Below the pieces are notes generated by a model. That model saw nothing but the letters and a program-made list of their open reading frames with translations. It did not search any database and was not told where the DNA came from. A DNA stretch of 64,000 nt from Pseudoalteromonas sp. (GTDB lineage: Bacteria; Pseudomonadota; Gammaproteobacteria; Enterobacterales; Alteromonadaceae): NCBI RefSeq assembly GCF_018402495.1, contig NZ_JAGYIU010000005.1, positions 1-64,000 of the forward strand, written 5' to 3'. Within the stretch, counting starts at the first letter, position 1; the number at the start of each line of letters is the position of its first letter. The position numbers and the translations under genes are program-made. This document shows, one piece after another, positions 1 through 8,911 of the stretch.

Positions 1-1
1 T

Positions 2-290
2 TACTTGCTCAATAAAGAACGAAGTAGCTTGGCTGTTAGAACTCAATCTATACGAGTGCCCACACAGATGATTGCTTTATATTGTTAAAGAACGTTGCGA
101 CGTTGTCGCTAGGGATGCGTATAATACATCCTTTATTTTTCGAGTCAACACTTAATTTTAAACTTTCTTGCGATGATTTATACTTAAGTTTTACTTAGCT
201 CTCTGAGTAGCTTATGCCTCGCTATGCGTTGGCGTTCCCCGTCTCAGTGGGGTCGCATTATAGGGAGATCCGAAAACAGATCAACCTTTT
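2..290 (-). repeat. rRNA operon promoter/leader, copy 1 (16S gene lies outside the window)
   Basis: This stretch is nearly the same as 33464-33785, which lies upstream of the 16S gene inside the window. Shared parts include the leader half of the pre-16S stem (56-74), a boxA-like element (84-94) and the distal block around 215-285. The centre (about 95-115) differs. It is read as the promoter and leader of another rRNA operon transcribed leftwards out of the window. It forms a direct repeat with the second operon about 33 kb away. Confidence 0.85.
115..148 (-). promoter_or_regulatory. rRNA operon promoter (P1-like), copy 1
   Basis: On the minus strand there is a -35 TTGACT (143-148), a 16-bp spacer and a -10 TATTAT (121-126). 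This sits at the same place as the promoter of the second operon. Transcription would run left into the leader and the 16S gene beyond the window edge. Confidence 0.7.
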
Positions 291-489
291 TTTTAGATCT
301 TTTTACCACTTGCTCAAGTTTCAAACAAACAAGACTAAAATAGTAAAGAAACGCCTTACTATCGGTTGTTTTTTACACTCTTATTAACTATTTGCTATAA
401 ATTTCATTGCTATGTTCAATTAAGACGTTAAGATAGCAAGTTCACAATGTTAAATTAATGTTTATTTCCTGTTTATTGGTAGATCAAAA

Positions 490-969
490 ATGAAATTACC
501 CGATCAAAAATCTTTTATCTTCGCAGTTATTCTTGCTGTTGTTGGTTTTGTTATCGTTAAGTTTGCACTTGCAAGCCTAGCATTAGACCCTGCACTTCTA
601 TTCGGTGCAGGTTTATTAATTGGTGGACTTGTTATTGCTGCAATGTCATCAGTAAGTACAGAAGAAGCCGAAGTAAAAACAAAAACACTTTATGTTGGCA
701 ATCTTCCTTATCGTGCAAATGAAGGTGTAGTTCGTACTTTATTTGAAGAGCAAGGCAAAGTATTTAACGTTCGTTTGTTAAAAGATAAGAATACTGGCAA
801 GCGTCGCGGTTTTGGCTTTGTTGAAATGGCACAAGCAGATGCTGATAATGCAATTGCTAAGCTAAACGATAGTGAGTTCCAACAACGTACTTTGAAAGTA
901 CGTGAAGCAAAACAAAAACAAGAAGATGATTCTAACTCTTATCGCTCAGAGTCGGATCAAACAGTGTAA
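490..969 (+). CDS. membrane-anchored RRM-type RNA-binding protein
   Basis: 159 aa. Residues about 8-52 form two hydrophobic segments with a short break. Residues about 66-143 are a single RNA recognition motif with RNP2 (LYVGNL) and RNP1 (RGFGFVEM). The tail is short and polar. The RRM should bind single-stranded RNA, and the two helices would tether it to the inner membrane; the RNA target is unknown. The gene is convergent with murI and overlaps its 3' end by 38 bp. A hairpin plus T-run at 1004-1034, inside murI, is its likely terminator. Domain assignment is clear, biological role is not. Confidence 0.85.
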   Translation: MKLPDQKSFIFAVILAVVGFVIVKFALASLALDPALLFGAGLLIGGLVIAAMSSVSTEEAEVKTKTLYVGNLPYRANEGVVRTLFEEQGKVFNVRLLKDKNTGKRRGFGFVEMAQADADNAIAKLNDSEFQQRTLKVREAKQKQEDDSNSYRSESDQTV

Positions 970-1720
970 CTTGCTTAACCGCTAGTTTATCACTACATAC
1001 ATCAGCCGTTGCATAATAGTGCAGCGGCTTTTTTATGCCTGCTTGATTATCACTTAATTTGAGTAAAGAACTAACTCGCTTAGCAATGGCCGCACCAGAG
1101 TCTAATAACTGTACTTGCGTATTAAAGTAATCACTGATTGGTTTAGCTAAAATAGGAAAGTGGGTACAGCCTAATACCAGTACATCGATATCTTTATTAA
1201 TATTTAATCGGTTTAACTCAGTGTGCAACTTATCGAGATCTAAGTGCTGGGTAAAAAAGAGAGTCTCTGCCAAAGTGACCAGCTCAACACTACTATATAA
1301 GCTTGTGGTTATAGACGAGGCATGTTCTTTTATAAGTGCATCAGTATAGGGGCTTGATACCGTTGCGGGAGTTGCCAATAAACCTATATACTTTGATTGC
1401 GTTAATTGCGCTGCGGGTTTAATTGCAGGTACAACCCCAACAATAGGAATATCGGTAATTTGACGTACCGCACTTAACGCTGATGTTGAGGCGGTATTGC
1501 AGGCTATAACAATTAAGTCGACATTAAGTGACTCATCTTTAATAAATTGGATCAATCCACATAGGCGATTAATGATGGTTTGTTGCGACTGTGCACCATA
1601 TGGCAATAATGCGTTATCCATAAAGTAGCTGTATTGAGCATGAGGAATACTTTGCTGAATATGCTCAAGCACTGTGGTTCCACCTATACCTGAATCAAAT
1701 ACCATGATGTGCGCTGACAA
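932..1720 (-). CDS. murI: glutamate racemase
   Basis: 262 aa, normal length for the family. It interconverts L- and D-glutamate in the cytoplasm to supply D-Glu for peptidoglycan. The N-terminal FDSGIGGTTVL loop, the first catalytic cysteine in ACNTAS (near residue 74) and the second in VLGCTHFP (near residue 185) are all visible. The 3' end overlaps the convergent RNA-binding protein gene by 38 bp, so the last codons are read on both strands. Confidence 0.95.
   Translation of the reverse strand: MSAHIMVFDSGIGGTTVLEHIQQSIPHAQYSYFMDNALLPYGAQSQQTIINRLCGLIQFIKDESLNVDLIVIACNTASTSALSAVRQITDIPIVGVVPAIKPAAQLTQSKYIGLLATPATVSSPYTDALIKEHASSITTSLYSSVELVTLAETLFFTQHLDLDKLHTELNRLNINKDIDVLVLGCTHFPILAKPISDYFNTQVQLLDSGAAIAKRVSSLLKLSDNQAGIKKPLHYYATADVCSDKLAVKQVTLFDPTLSDKS
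1004..1034 (+). terminator. rho-independent terminator of the RRM gene, inside murI
   Basis: AGCCGTTGCA and TGCAGCGGCT form a 10-bp stem with one G-T wobble around a 6-base loop, followed by six T. It ends the plus-strand RRM gene yet lies within the 3' coding part of murI on the other strand. Confidence 0.75.
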
Positions 1721-1786
1721 ACTACCATTCCTACTCTTTACTAAGAACGGCAGTTTGCCATGTGGCTTTTATAAAAGAAAGTAGTT

Positions 1787-2911
1787 TTACTCAGTGCCTA
1801 GCTTTGCAGTAGCGGCGTTTAATTTATCTAAGTTTTCAAACATGGTGTTAGTATAATCAACCAGTTTATCTATTTCTTGTTGATCTTGATTTAGCCATTG
1901 AATGATACCTGATAGCTGACTTTCTAATCCTAGGGTTTGCGCTTTAGAGTAAGCCGATTTTAGATCATCATTAAAAGGGGCAACAGTTTCGGCAATGGCT
2001 TTTTCTGATGTTGGCTTAATTTGTTCATACTCTTTAATGGCAGCAACGGTTTTGCTTTGACGCAGATCCATTGAAAAGGCCACCAGCTGTTCATTTCCTA
2101 AGCTGAGTTCTTGGGCTTGCTCAAATGCTTTGTCTAAATCGCCACTAAAAAAGGTTTTACTGACATCTTGTAACTCTGCCATTAAATCATTTATGGCTTG
2201 CTGCTCGTCTTCATTAAGCTCCCCGTTTACTGACATCGAGAAAGAGAGCTCACGGGATTCAGAAAATTGCGCACTAAATAGTTGTGAATCATCTGTTTGT
2301 TGATAACGACTAGATGATTGCGATTGATAGGCATCTGCAAAGCTAATACTCACCTCATCACCCTCTGCGGTAGTAAAAGTATAATCAGCACTATTGCTTA
2401 AACTTACATATTGCGCCTGGCTTACAGTAACGCTTGCAGGTTGTGGGTTAAATAAGTTCTGCTCAAATTTATCGAGACCACTAAAGATACCCTCTTTAGA
2501 TTTATCAATACCCTCTTCAAGTTCTTGATTAAATACGCCCATGCCTTTTAGTTCATCCACAGCCCCATCAACACCTGTTTGCACGCCTTTGCGTGCCTGG
2601 TTAAGTATATCTTGTAGCTTGTCATCATCGGCACCATTGGCTTTGGCTTTTTTTACCGAGCTTGTTACAAAGTCTAAAACATTTTTTACGACTTCATTAA
2701 AATCAAACAGTGGTTTGTCTTTTTTGGTTTCAGCGACCGGCAAACCTAATTCTTTTGCCATTTTGTCACCTAACACGGCAGCGGCCAGTTCTTTTCCTCG
2801 TTGCTGATAACTATTTGGTGGCGAGTCTATTTTAGGCTGTGGCATTGCCTGTTTAGCATTGTATTTATTAGCATTGCTGTTTGGAACAAAACTAAAGTTA
2901 CCTATTTTCAT
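1787..2911 (-). CDS. DUF5610-type conserved hypothetical protein
   Basis: 374 aa, no signal peptide and no membrane segment. The N-terminus (NFSFVPNSNANKYN) is followed by a charged helical region (about 30-150) that resembles the DUF5610 family of marine gammaproteobacteria. After it comes a beta-rich Ser/Gln-rich middle and a helical C-terminus. Function is unknown. It stands alone between murI and trmA. The family call is from memory of the N-terminal pattern. Confidence 0.6.
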   Translation of the reverse strand: MKIGNFSFVPNSNANKYNAKQAMPQPKIDSPPNSYQQRGKELAAAVLGDKMAKELGLPVAETKKDKPLFDFNEVVKNVLDFVTSSVKKAKANGADDDKLQDILNQARKGVQTGVDGAVDELKGMGVFNQELEEGIDKSKEGIFSGLDKFEQNLFNPQPASVTVSQAQYVSLSNSADYTFTTAEGDEVSISFADAYQSQSSSRYQQTDDSQLFSAQFSESRELSFSMSVNGELNEDEQQAINDLMAELQDVSKTFFSGDLDKAFEQAQELSLGNEQLVAFSMDLRQSKTVAAIKEYEQIKPTSEKAIAETVAPFNDDLKSAYSKAQTLGLESQLSGIIQWLNQDQQEIDKLVDYTNTMFENLDKLNAATAKLGTE

Positions 2912-3075
2912 GAGAAGACTCCTATTTAGACTTACTCTTATATCGGCCGAGTAAGCCTATACTGTAGTAAAATGCTCAAAAAAAGCTCACTATATTTGAT
3001 CAAAACTAGACAAATACGCTTCGCTCCCTACAATAGCGCCGATAAACAGATCTCAACGATAAGGTTATACCGTTA

Positions 3076-4173
3076 ATGGCAGTTATAAATATAGATACCA
3101 CGCAATACGATGCACAATTAAATGAAAAAGAGCAGCGTATTACAGAGCAATTTCAACGTTTCGGTGTAAAACAGTTAGAAGTATTTAGCTCTGAGCCCAT
3201 TAACTACCGTCAACGTGCAGAATTTAGAGTATGGCACGATGGCGACGATCTGTTTCATATTATGTTTGATCAACAAACGAAAGATAAAATACGTGTCGAT
3301 ACCTTTGACCCTGCAGCACCCTTAGTCGGTGAAGTTATGCGGGTGATGATTGATAATTTAAAAGGCTGCGAAGTACTACGTCGTAAATTATTTCAAATAG
3401 ATTATTTATCAACCCTCAGTGGTGAAATTTTAGTGAGCTTGCTGTATCACAAGCCACTTGATGAACACTGGTTAGCTGAGATCAACGCCTTAAAAGAAAA
3501 GCTAAGCAGCCAATATAAAATTGACTTTATTGGCCGCGCTCGTAAGCAAAAAGAAAAATTGGGCGATGATTTTGTCACTGAGCGTTTAATGGTTAACGGC
3601 CAAGAGTTAATCTATCAACAAGTAGAAAATAGCTTTACTCAGCCTAACGCGAAGGTCAATATTAAAATGTTAGAGTGGGCACAAGAGTTATGTAAACCCC
3701 TTAACAATGATCTATTAGAACTGTATTGTGGTAACGGAAACTTTTCGATTGCACTTGCTGGTTCATTTAATAAAGTGCTGGCAACGGAAATATCAAAATC
3801 ATCTGTGCATTCAGCGCAATATAATATTGCTCAAAACAAAGTAACTAACTTAGATATTATTCGTATGTCGAGTGAAGAGTTTACGCAGGCAATGAGAGGC
3901 GAGCGTACTTTCTCTCGCTTAGATGGGATTAATCTGAATAGTTACAACTGCCAAACCATTTTAGTTGACCCGCCTCGAGCAGGCATGGACACGCTTACGT
4001 GTGACTTAGTGGCTAATTATGAAAATATTATTTATATCTCATGTAACCCAGACACATTAGAGCGTGACCTTGAACACTTAACGCAAACCCACGAGGTTAA
4101 GCGCTTTGCAATATTTGATCAGTTCCCTTATACACATCACATTGAATCGGGTGTGTTTTTACAACGTAAATAA
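3076..4173 (+). CDS. trmA: tRNA (uracil-54-C5)-methyltransferase
   Basis: 365 aa, the usual TrmA length. It makes ribothymidine (m5U54) in the T-loop of tRNA using S-adenosylmethionine. The SAM-binding motif LELYCGNGNFSIAL lies near residue 218, ILVDPPRAGMD near 295 and the catalytic-cysteine motif YISCNP near 323. The general-base glutamate is in HHIESGVF at the C-terminus. There is no TRAM domain, which fits TrmA rather than RlmD or RlmC. The gene is single, with a terminator downstream at 4207-4233. Confidence 0.95.
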   Translation: MAVINIDTTQYDAQLNEKEQRITEQFQRFGVKQLEVFSSEPINYRQRAEFRVWHDGDDLFHIMFDQQTKDKIRVDTFDPAAPLVGEVMRVMIDNLKGCEVLRRKLFQIDYLSTLSGEILVSLLYHKPLDEHWLAEINALKEKLSSQYKIDFIGRARKQKEKLGDDFVTERLMVNGQELIYQQVENSFTQPNAKVNIKMLEWAQELCKPLNNDLLELYCGNGNFSIALAGSFNKVLATEISKSSVHSAQYNIAQNKVTNLDIIRMSSEEFTQAMRGERTFSRLDGINLNSYNCQTILVDPPRAGMDTLTCDLVANYENIIYISCNPDTLERDLEHLTQTHEVKRFAIFDQFPYTHHIESGVFLQRK

Positions 4174-4206
4174 AAAAAGCATTAAACAGCGCACGTTGTA
4201 AGAATA

Positions 4207-4233
4207 AAAAAAGCTCCATAAGGAGCTTTTTAT
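4207..4233. terminator. bidirectional terminator between trmA and dsbA
   Basis: AAAAAGCTCC, a short loop and GGAGCTTTTT make a stem with A/T runs on both sides. It can serve trmA (+) and the convergent dsbA genes (-). Confidence 0.75.
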
Positions 4234-4246
4234 TTAACCAAACTAC

Positions 4247-4885
4247 TTATTTATTTGCTAAGTAATTAATGAGTGCGCTTACATCTTCTGGCGATGAAAT
4301 GCCTGACTCACCACCTAAGTTAAGCTTGTATTTACCATTAACGATAAACGTAGGAACGCCACGAAGTGCCCCTTTGCCTTTAAAGTAATCTTGGTCACGT
4401 TTCATTTTAGAGCTAAGTGTACGTACCGAGAAGCTTTCAAATAATTTATCAAACTTGTCGCCATCTACGCCTTGCGCTAAAAATACATCTTTTACATCTG
4501 CAAGCTCATTAAAACGAGCGCGCTTTGCATGGATATGATCAAACATCGCTGAAATAATTTTATCTTTTTGAGGTAGTACTTCAGCTGTAGCTAATGCTTG
4601 GCTGATCATGGTTTGATGTTCTGGGTCACGTACACCCACAAAATCTACATGGCTTTTCTTAAACTTTACGTTTTTATCTAGCTTAGGTTTGATTTCGGCC
4701 AGCAGTGGTTCCATGTTATTACATGCAGGACAGTAAAAAGAGAAAAACTCTTTTACCTCTGGTTTTCTGGTTGCACGATCAGAGACGACATCGTAATGCA
4801 CGCCCTCTTCGTAAGTGGCAGCAAAACTGGTTGCAGCTAAAGGGAGTAATACAGCAAGTAACCCTGCTTTAACTAATTTGATCAT
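4247..4885 (-). CDS. dsbA: thiol:disulfide interchange protein DsbA, CPAC paralogue
   Basis: 212 aa with a signal peptide (about 1-22, ending TSFA). It is a periplasmic thioredoxin-fold oxidase that puts disulfides into secreted proteins. The active site is C52-P-A-C55 in FSFYCPACN, and the cis-proline loop is GVPTFIVNGKYK near residue 180. The redox dipeptide PA differs from the PH of E. coli DsbA and of the neighbouring paralogue, so its potential may differ. It starts 19 bp after the stop of the upstream dsbA copy, as the second gene of a tandem pair. Confidence 0.88.
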   Translation of the reverse strand: MIKLVKAGLLAVLLPLAATSFAATYEEGVHYDVVSDRATRKPEVKEFFSFYCPACNNMEPLLAEIKPKLDKNVKFKKSHVDFVGVRDPEHQTMISQALATAEVLPQKDKIISAMFDHIHAKRARFNELADVKDVFLAQGVDGDKFDKLFESFSVRTLSSKMKRDQDYFKGKGALRGVPTFIVNGKYKLNLGGESGISSPEDVSALINYLANK

Positions 4886-4904
4886 TATTGTGGTGCTCCA
4901 AAAA

Positions 4905-5528
4905 TTATAGTTTTAGTAAAAAGCTAATTAACTCATCAAGTTCTTGTTGGCTCTTGATTGTATTAATATTGATTTTGTATTTGTCATTTACGATAAATGT
5001 AGGCACGCCCGTTAATGCACCAAGTTCAGAATATTTATTTTGTTTATCTTGCATCTCACGTTCAGCTGATATGATAGGCAAACTGGCGATGTCGTTATCA
5101 AATGTCGTGTTATCAATTGCATTAAGCTCTAATAACTTTTTAACGTCTTTAATTTCAGTTAATGGCGCACGTTGAACATGAATGCTTTTAAAAATTTGCG
5201 CTGTTACAGCCTCGCCTTGACCGTGTTTTTTTGCGATTAGATAGGCAAGACTTAAGTTACTTTGTGCCTGCGCTGAAACACCACTTAAAAAATTAACATG
5301 ATTTTTTACAAACTCAGCCCCTTCGGGTAGGTTTTCTTCAATCCCTTTTGCTACCGGCTCAAATTTAAAACAGTGCGGGCAATAAAAAGAGAAGAACTCG
5401 GTTACATTCGGCGTTTTACTTTTTTCAACGTCAATAACAGTGTATTGATTACCCGCTTCAAAATTGGCAGCTAATGCTGCAAAAGGTAAACATAGGATCA
5501 ATAAACTTAGTTTTAATTTTTTAAGCAT
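4905..5528 (-). CDS. dsbA: thiol:disulfide interchange protein DsbA, CPHC paralogue
   Basis: 207 aa with a signal peptide (about 1-20, ending ALA). The periplasmic DsbA active site is C50-P-H-C53 (FYCPHCF), the canonical dipeptide, and the cis-Pro loop is GVPTFIVNDKYK. It is clearly homologous to the next gene downstream but well diverged from it, so this is an old tandem duplication. It follows srkA by 35 bp, an arrangement (srkA/yihE before dsbA) also known in E. coli, and is probably co-transcribed. Confidence 0.9.
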   Translation of the reverse strand: MLKKLKLSLLILCLPFAALAANFEAGNQYTVIDVEKSKTPNVTEFFSFYCPHCFKFEPVAKGIEENLPEGAEFVKNHVNFLSGVSAQAQSNLSLAYLIAKKHGQGEAVTAQIFKSIHVQRAPLTEIKDVKKLLELNAIDNTTFDNDIASLPIISAEREMQDKQNKYSELGALTGVPTFIVNDKYKININTIKSQQELDELISFLLKL

Positions 5529-5563
5529 GAATATCTCGTTATACTTCTTTTTTAAATAAAATA

Positions 5564-6538
5564 TTATGGCAACAATTTTAACGGGGCTTCTTGCAACGCT
5601 GCAAGCTGCTCTTTAAGCGCTAAAATTTGTTGCTCCCAGTATTTGTCATCTGCAAACCATGAAAAGTTCCGCACAAAAGCCGGATCACTCCAACGTTTTG
5701 CAACCCACCCCATGTAATGAATCATACGCATAGCGCGAAGCGGTTCGATCAGCTTGAGCTGTGAATGATCAAAATCGCTAAACTCTTCATATGCATTCAC
5801 TAAAGTGTCTAACTGTAACAGCTGTGTTTGTCGATCGCCACTGAGCATCATCCATAAATCTTGAATTGCAGGGCCTTGACGACTATCGTCTAAATCAACA
5901 AACATTAATGCATCTCCTGCCCATAGGATATTACCAGCATGGCAGTCACCATGTAAGCGAATGTCTTCTACATTTTTATATTGCTGTTTAGTTTGAGCAA
6001 TAACTAAATCTAAAATAGTGTAAAATGAAGTCTCTAACCCCATAGGGACTAAGTTACTTTTTTGTAAATGAACTTTAGCTGTATCTAAATATTCGTCACA
6101 GGTAACGGTCGGTCTTTGAGTAAAGTGCTTTGTTTTAGCTACTTGATGCATGCGACCAATTAAACGCCCGAGTACATCGAGCTGATCTAAATTATCCACC
6201 TCAAATAAACGCCCACCAACACTTGGAAACAAAGTAAATAAATACCCTTGATGCTCAAACAAGCTTTGACCATTGTGCATTATTGGCGCAACCACGGGTA
6301 CTTCAGCGGCTGCGAGTTCAAATGCAAAATTATGTTCTTCTTGAATTTGCGCTTTACTCCAGCGCTCAGGGCGATAAAACTTAACGACGTAACGTTTTCC
6401 TCCCTCAGCTACAAATTGATAGACTCTATTTTCGTAGCTGTTTAACGCTAATAGTCCTGACTCAGCATAAATGTTTACGCTTTCTATGGCATCCAAAATA
6501 AGATCTGGGGTTAAGTCAATAAAGCTGAATTTACTCAT
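5564..6538 (-). CDS. srkA: stress response kinase A (YihE/RdoA family)
   Basis: 324 aa. It is a cytoplasmic APH-fold Ser/Thr protein kinase. The catalytic loop LHGDCHAGNILW lies near residue 198 and the metal-binding FVDLDDSRQGPA near 218. A kinase N-lobe with ENRVYQF and VVKFYRP precedes them. In enterobacteria it counters envelope and oxidative stress and is co-transcribed with dsbA, as is likely here. Length matches E. coli SrkA (328 aa). Confidence 0.92.
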   Translation of the reverse strand: MSKFSFIDLTPDLILDAIESVNIYAESGLLALNSYENRVYQFVAEGGKRYVVKFYRPERWSKAQIQEEHNFAFELAAAEVPVVAPIMHNGQSLFEHQGYLFTLFPSVGGRLFEVDNLDQLDVLGRLIGRMHQVAKTKHFTQRPTVTCDEYLDTAKVHLQKSNLVPMGLETSFYTILDLVIAQTKQQYKNVEDIRLHGDCHAGNILWAGDALMFVDLDDSRQGPAIQDLWMMLSGDRQTQLLQLDTLVNAYEEFSDFDHSQLKLIEPLRAMRMIHYMGWVAKRWSDPAFVRNFSWFADDKYWEQQILALKEQLAALQEAPLKLLP

Positions 6539-6555
6539 ATGCTTCTTATATAAAA

Positions 6556-6583
6556 CAAAAGCGGGAATATCCCGCTTTTTTGT
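6556..6583 (-). terminator. terminator downstream of ccoG
   Basis: AAAAGCGGG, loop AATAT, CCCGCTTTTTT. It lies between ccoG and srkA on the minus strand and would end the ccoG transcript. Confidence 0.7.
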
Positions 6584-6619
6584 TAATAACAGTGCTAATT
6601 TACCTTTAAAAAAAACGAC

Positions 6620-8050
6620 TTATCGTGCTTTAAAAAAGTTGCTTGGCCGCGATATTTTATTATCGGGCTCGTTTGTTGGCGACAATACAAAGTTAAACTC
6701 GGTCATTGGCGCTTTTAAATCATAAGGGTCCATTACCAATGATAACGGTACATTATGCGATTCACCTGCGTTTACTGTAAAAGTGGTATCACCTATGTAT
6801 TTATAGTTATCTAATCCCGTTACATCAATAGCGAATGTTTGCTCATGTTGCGCTTTATTAATTACTTTTAAAGTGTAAGTATTTTCAACTAAGCCATCAA
6901 AGTCGACACGATACAACTGATTGCGATCACGAATAATATCAAAATCCATACTTTTACGCATGGCGATATTAGCAACCAGCGCACCGGTAAGTAAGATTAA
7001 AATAACACTGTAACCAATCAGCTTTGGGCGCAGCGGATGGGTTTTATTCTCCGGTGTTTCTAAATTACGCTCGGTGGTATAAGAAATTAACCCTCGCGGA
7101 TAATTCATTTTATCCATTACGCCGTCACAGGCATCAATACAAGCGCCACAATTTATACACTCATATTGTAGACCATTACGAATATCGATCCCGGTTGGGC
7201 AAACCTGCACACACAAGTTACAGTCAATACAGTCACCTAAACCCAACTCTTTAGGGTCTTGTTTACGAGAACGTGGCCCTCGGTTTTCACCACGAGTTTC
7301 ATCATAGCTTACAGTAAAAGTGTCTTTATCAAACATTGCTGACTGAAAACGTGAATACGGGCATATATGTAAACACATAATTTCTCGCATCCACCCAGCG
7401 TTACCATAAGTACAAATAGTAAATACAATGATACTAACTAAGGCATAACCGCCCACATTAAAGGTAACAAATTCAGGCAGTAGTTCGCGAATAGGCGTGA
7501 AGTAACCAACAAACGTTAACGCAGTATATAAAGAAAATAATACCCAACTAGTGTGCTTAGCCGTTTTACGCCAAAACTTATCAAAATCCATCGGCCGTTG
7601 ATCTAACTTTTTACGTTGGTTAGCGCTGCCCTCAAATTTTTCTTCAAACCAAATAAAAATGAAGGTCCATACTGTTTGCGGACATGTATAGCCACACCAC
7701 ACTCGACCATAAAAAGTAGTCACTAAAAATAAGGCAAATGCTGCTAGCATAAATATAAATGCAAGAATGGTGAAATCTTGTGGCCACAGGGTTAAGCCAA
7801 AAATATTAAATTTTTGCTCCATTAGCTCAAATAAAACAGCTTGTTGACCGTTAAAGTTGATCCATGGCAATAACATAAACGCCAGCATGCCTAAAAAGCC
7901 AATACGTTGTCTTAGTAATTGATGGAGCCCTGAAACTGCACGCACATAAATACGGTTGCGTGGGTTAAATCTATCTTCTTGACGGCTCAGATCCGGTTTT
8001 TCGATCTTAACCTCTGTGGGTATATTTTTTACTTTAATTTGCTTATCCAT
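6620..8050 (-). CDS. ccoG: cytochrome c oxidase accessory protein CcoG (FixG/RdxA)
   Basis: 476 aa inner-membrane iron-sulfur protein. The family helps assemble the copper centre of cbb3 oxidase (copper reduction). Several membrane helices lie at about 55-75, 95-112, 165-185, 205-220 and 345-365. A CGYTCPQTVW motif is near residue 123. Two 4Fe-4S ferredoxin motifs, CIDCNLCVQVCP and CINCGACIDACD, lie at about 273-310. A C-terminal Ig-like periplasmic domain follows the last helix. No cco oxidase genes are seen in the window. Confidence 0.92.
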   Translation of the reverse strand: MDKQIKVKNIPTEVKIEKPDLSRQEDRFNPRNRIYVRAVSGLHQLLRQRIGFLGMLAFMLLPWINFNGQQAVLFELMEQKFNIFGLTLWPQDFTILAFIFMLAAFALFLVTTFYGRVWCGYTCPQTVWTFIFIWFEEKFEGSANQRKKLDQRPMDFDKFWRKTAKHTSWVLFSLYTALTFVGYFTPIRELLPEFVTFNVGGYALVSIIVFTICTYGNAGWMREIMCLHICPYSRFQSAMFDKDTFTVSYDETRGENRGPRSRKQDPKELGLGDCIDCNLCVQVCPTGIDIRNGLQYECINCGACIDACDGVMDKMNYPRGLISYTTERNLETPENKTHPLRPKLIGYSVILILLTGALVANIAMRKSMDFDIIRDRNQLYRVDFDGLVENTYTLKVINKAQHEQTFAIDVTGLDNYKYIGDTTFTVNAGESHNVPLSLVMDPYDLKAPMTEFNFVLSPTNEPDNKISRPSNFFKAR

Positions 8051-8333
8051 TGAAGTTCCTCAACGCCGCTAGGAAATAAAAATTCAGCAATCTTTTTTTA
8101 CTTATCGCTCAAGTGTAGCAACTTAAATACTAAACATAATACGCTTTAGGTCGCACTTGTGTACTTTCAGATATTTCAGAAATATCTAACTACTATCCCT
8201 TATTATACGCATATTGGTTAAAATTACTGACTAGATTGCTAATAATTTATTCAACTTGCTACTTGCTTTTAAAGTGTATTTTATTACACTTGCCGGCTAC
8301 TAAAGTATTGTTTGGATCAAGGTTTGTATATTT

Positions 8334-8693
8334 ATGAAGAAGTTTTTTATACTGGTGATTGTGATCCTAGCATTTTTTACCGTCGATCACCCTTTGGTAA
8401 AAGAGCCTCGTAAGCGTTTGCTAGGCGAAGGCGTTGGTTTTTTAAGCAGTAAAACTAAAGTCGATCGCTTCCCTGTAGCAACAAAAACAAGAAACAACAT
8501 CAATAAACAATTAGCGCTTTCCAAATCAGAGCAAGACTATGTTGCTAAAACATTTACAACTGATGAGTCAGTTAAGGTATTTGAACTGCGTTATTGTCGC
8601 CAAGGAGATCTAAACCTTTATTTTTACGAAGAACAATTAACAACCGTTTGCCATATTATCAAAGAGTCATTAGCGCAAGTGAGAGTGAAATAA
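8334..8693 (+). CDS. small protein with N-terminal membrane anchor, unknown function
   Basis: 119 aa. Residues 1-20 (MKKFFILVIVILAFFTVDHP) are a signal anchor or signal peptide. The rest is polar and likely exported to the periplasm. It has two cysteines near the C-terminus (YCRQG and TVCHI) that could form a disulfide. The stop overlaps the start of the next gene as TAATG, so the two are translationally coupled. I do not recognise a family. Confidence 0.6.
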   Translation: MKKFFILVIVILAFFTVDHPLVKEPRKRLLGEGVGFLSSKTKVDRFPVATKTRNNINKQLALSKSEQDYVAKTFTTDESVKVFELRYCRQGDLNLYFYEEQLTTVCHIIKESLAQVRVK

Positions 8694-8899
8694 TGGATTT
8701 TTCTGGATTAAATAAAAAAGCAAGTAACTCATTTCACAAACATCGCACTATGCTTAAGCAGTTGGCACATGGAAAAACACTTAAATGTGAGCATTGCCAG
8801 GGTGTATTAACCTTAAATTTAGCCACCAGCGAACCTGGTAAGGGAGTAATACAGTGCAAACAAGGTTGCACTGACATTGAATTAGAAATTGGCGGTTAA
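8693..8899 (+). CDS. 68-aa zinc-ribbon-like hypothetical protein
   Basis: The ATG at 8693 overlaps the TAA of the previous gene, which decides the start. The protein has a CEHC pair near residue 29 and a CKQGC pair near residue 55, an arrangement typical of a small zinc ribbon. It lacks a signal peptide. It is translationally coupled to the exported 119-aa protein. Function unknown. Confidence 0.55.
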   Translation: MDFSGLNKKASNSFHKHRTMLKQLAHGKTLKCEHCQGVLTLNLATSEPGKGVIQCKQGCTDIELEIGG

Positions 8900-8911
8900 G
8901 GCTGTACTTAC

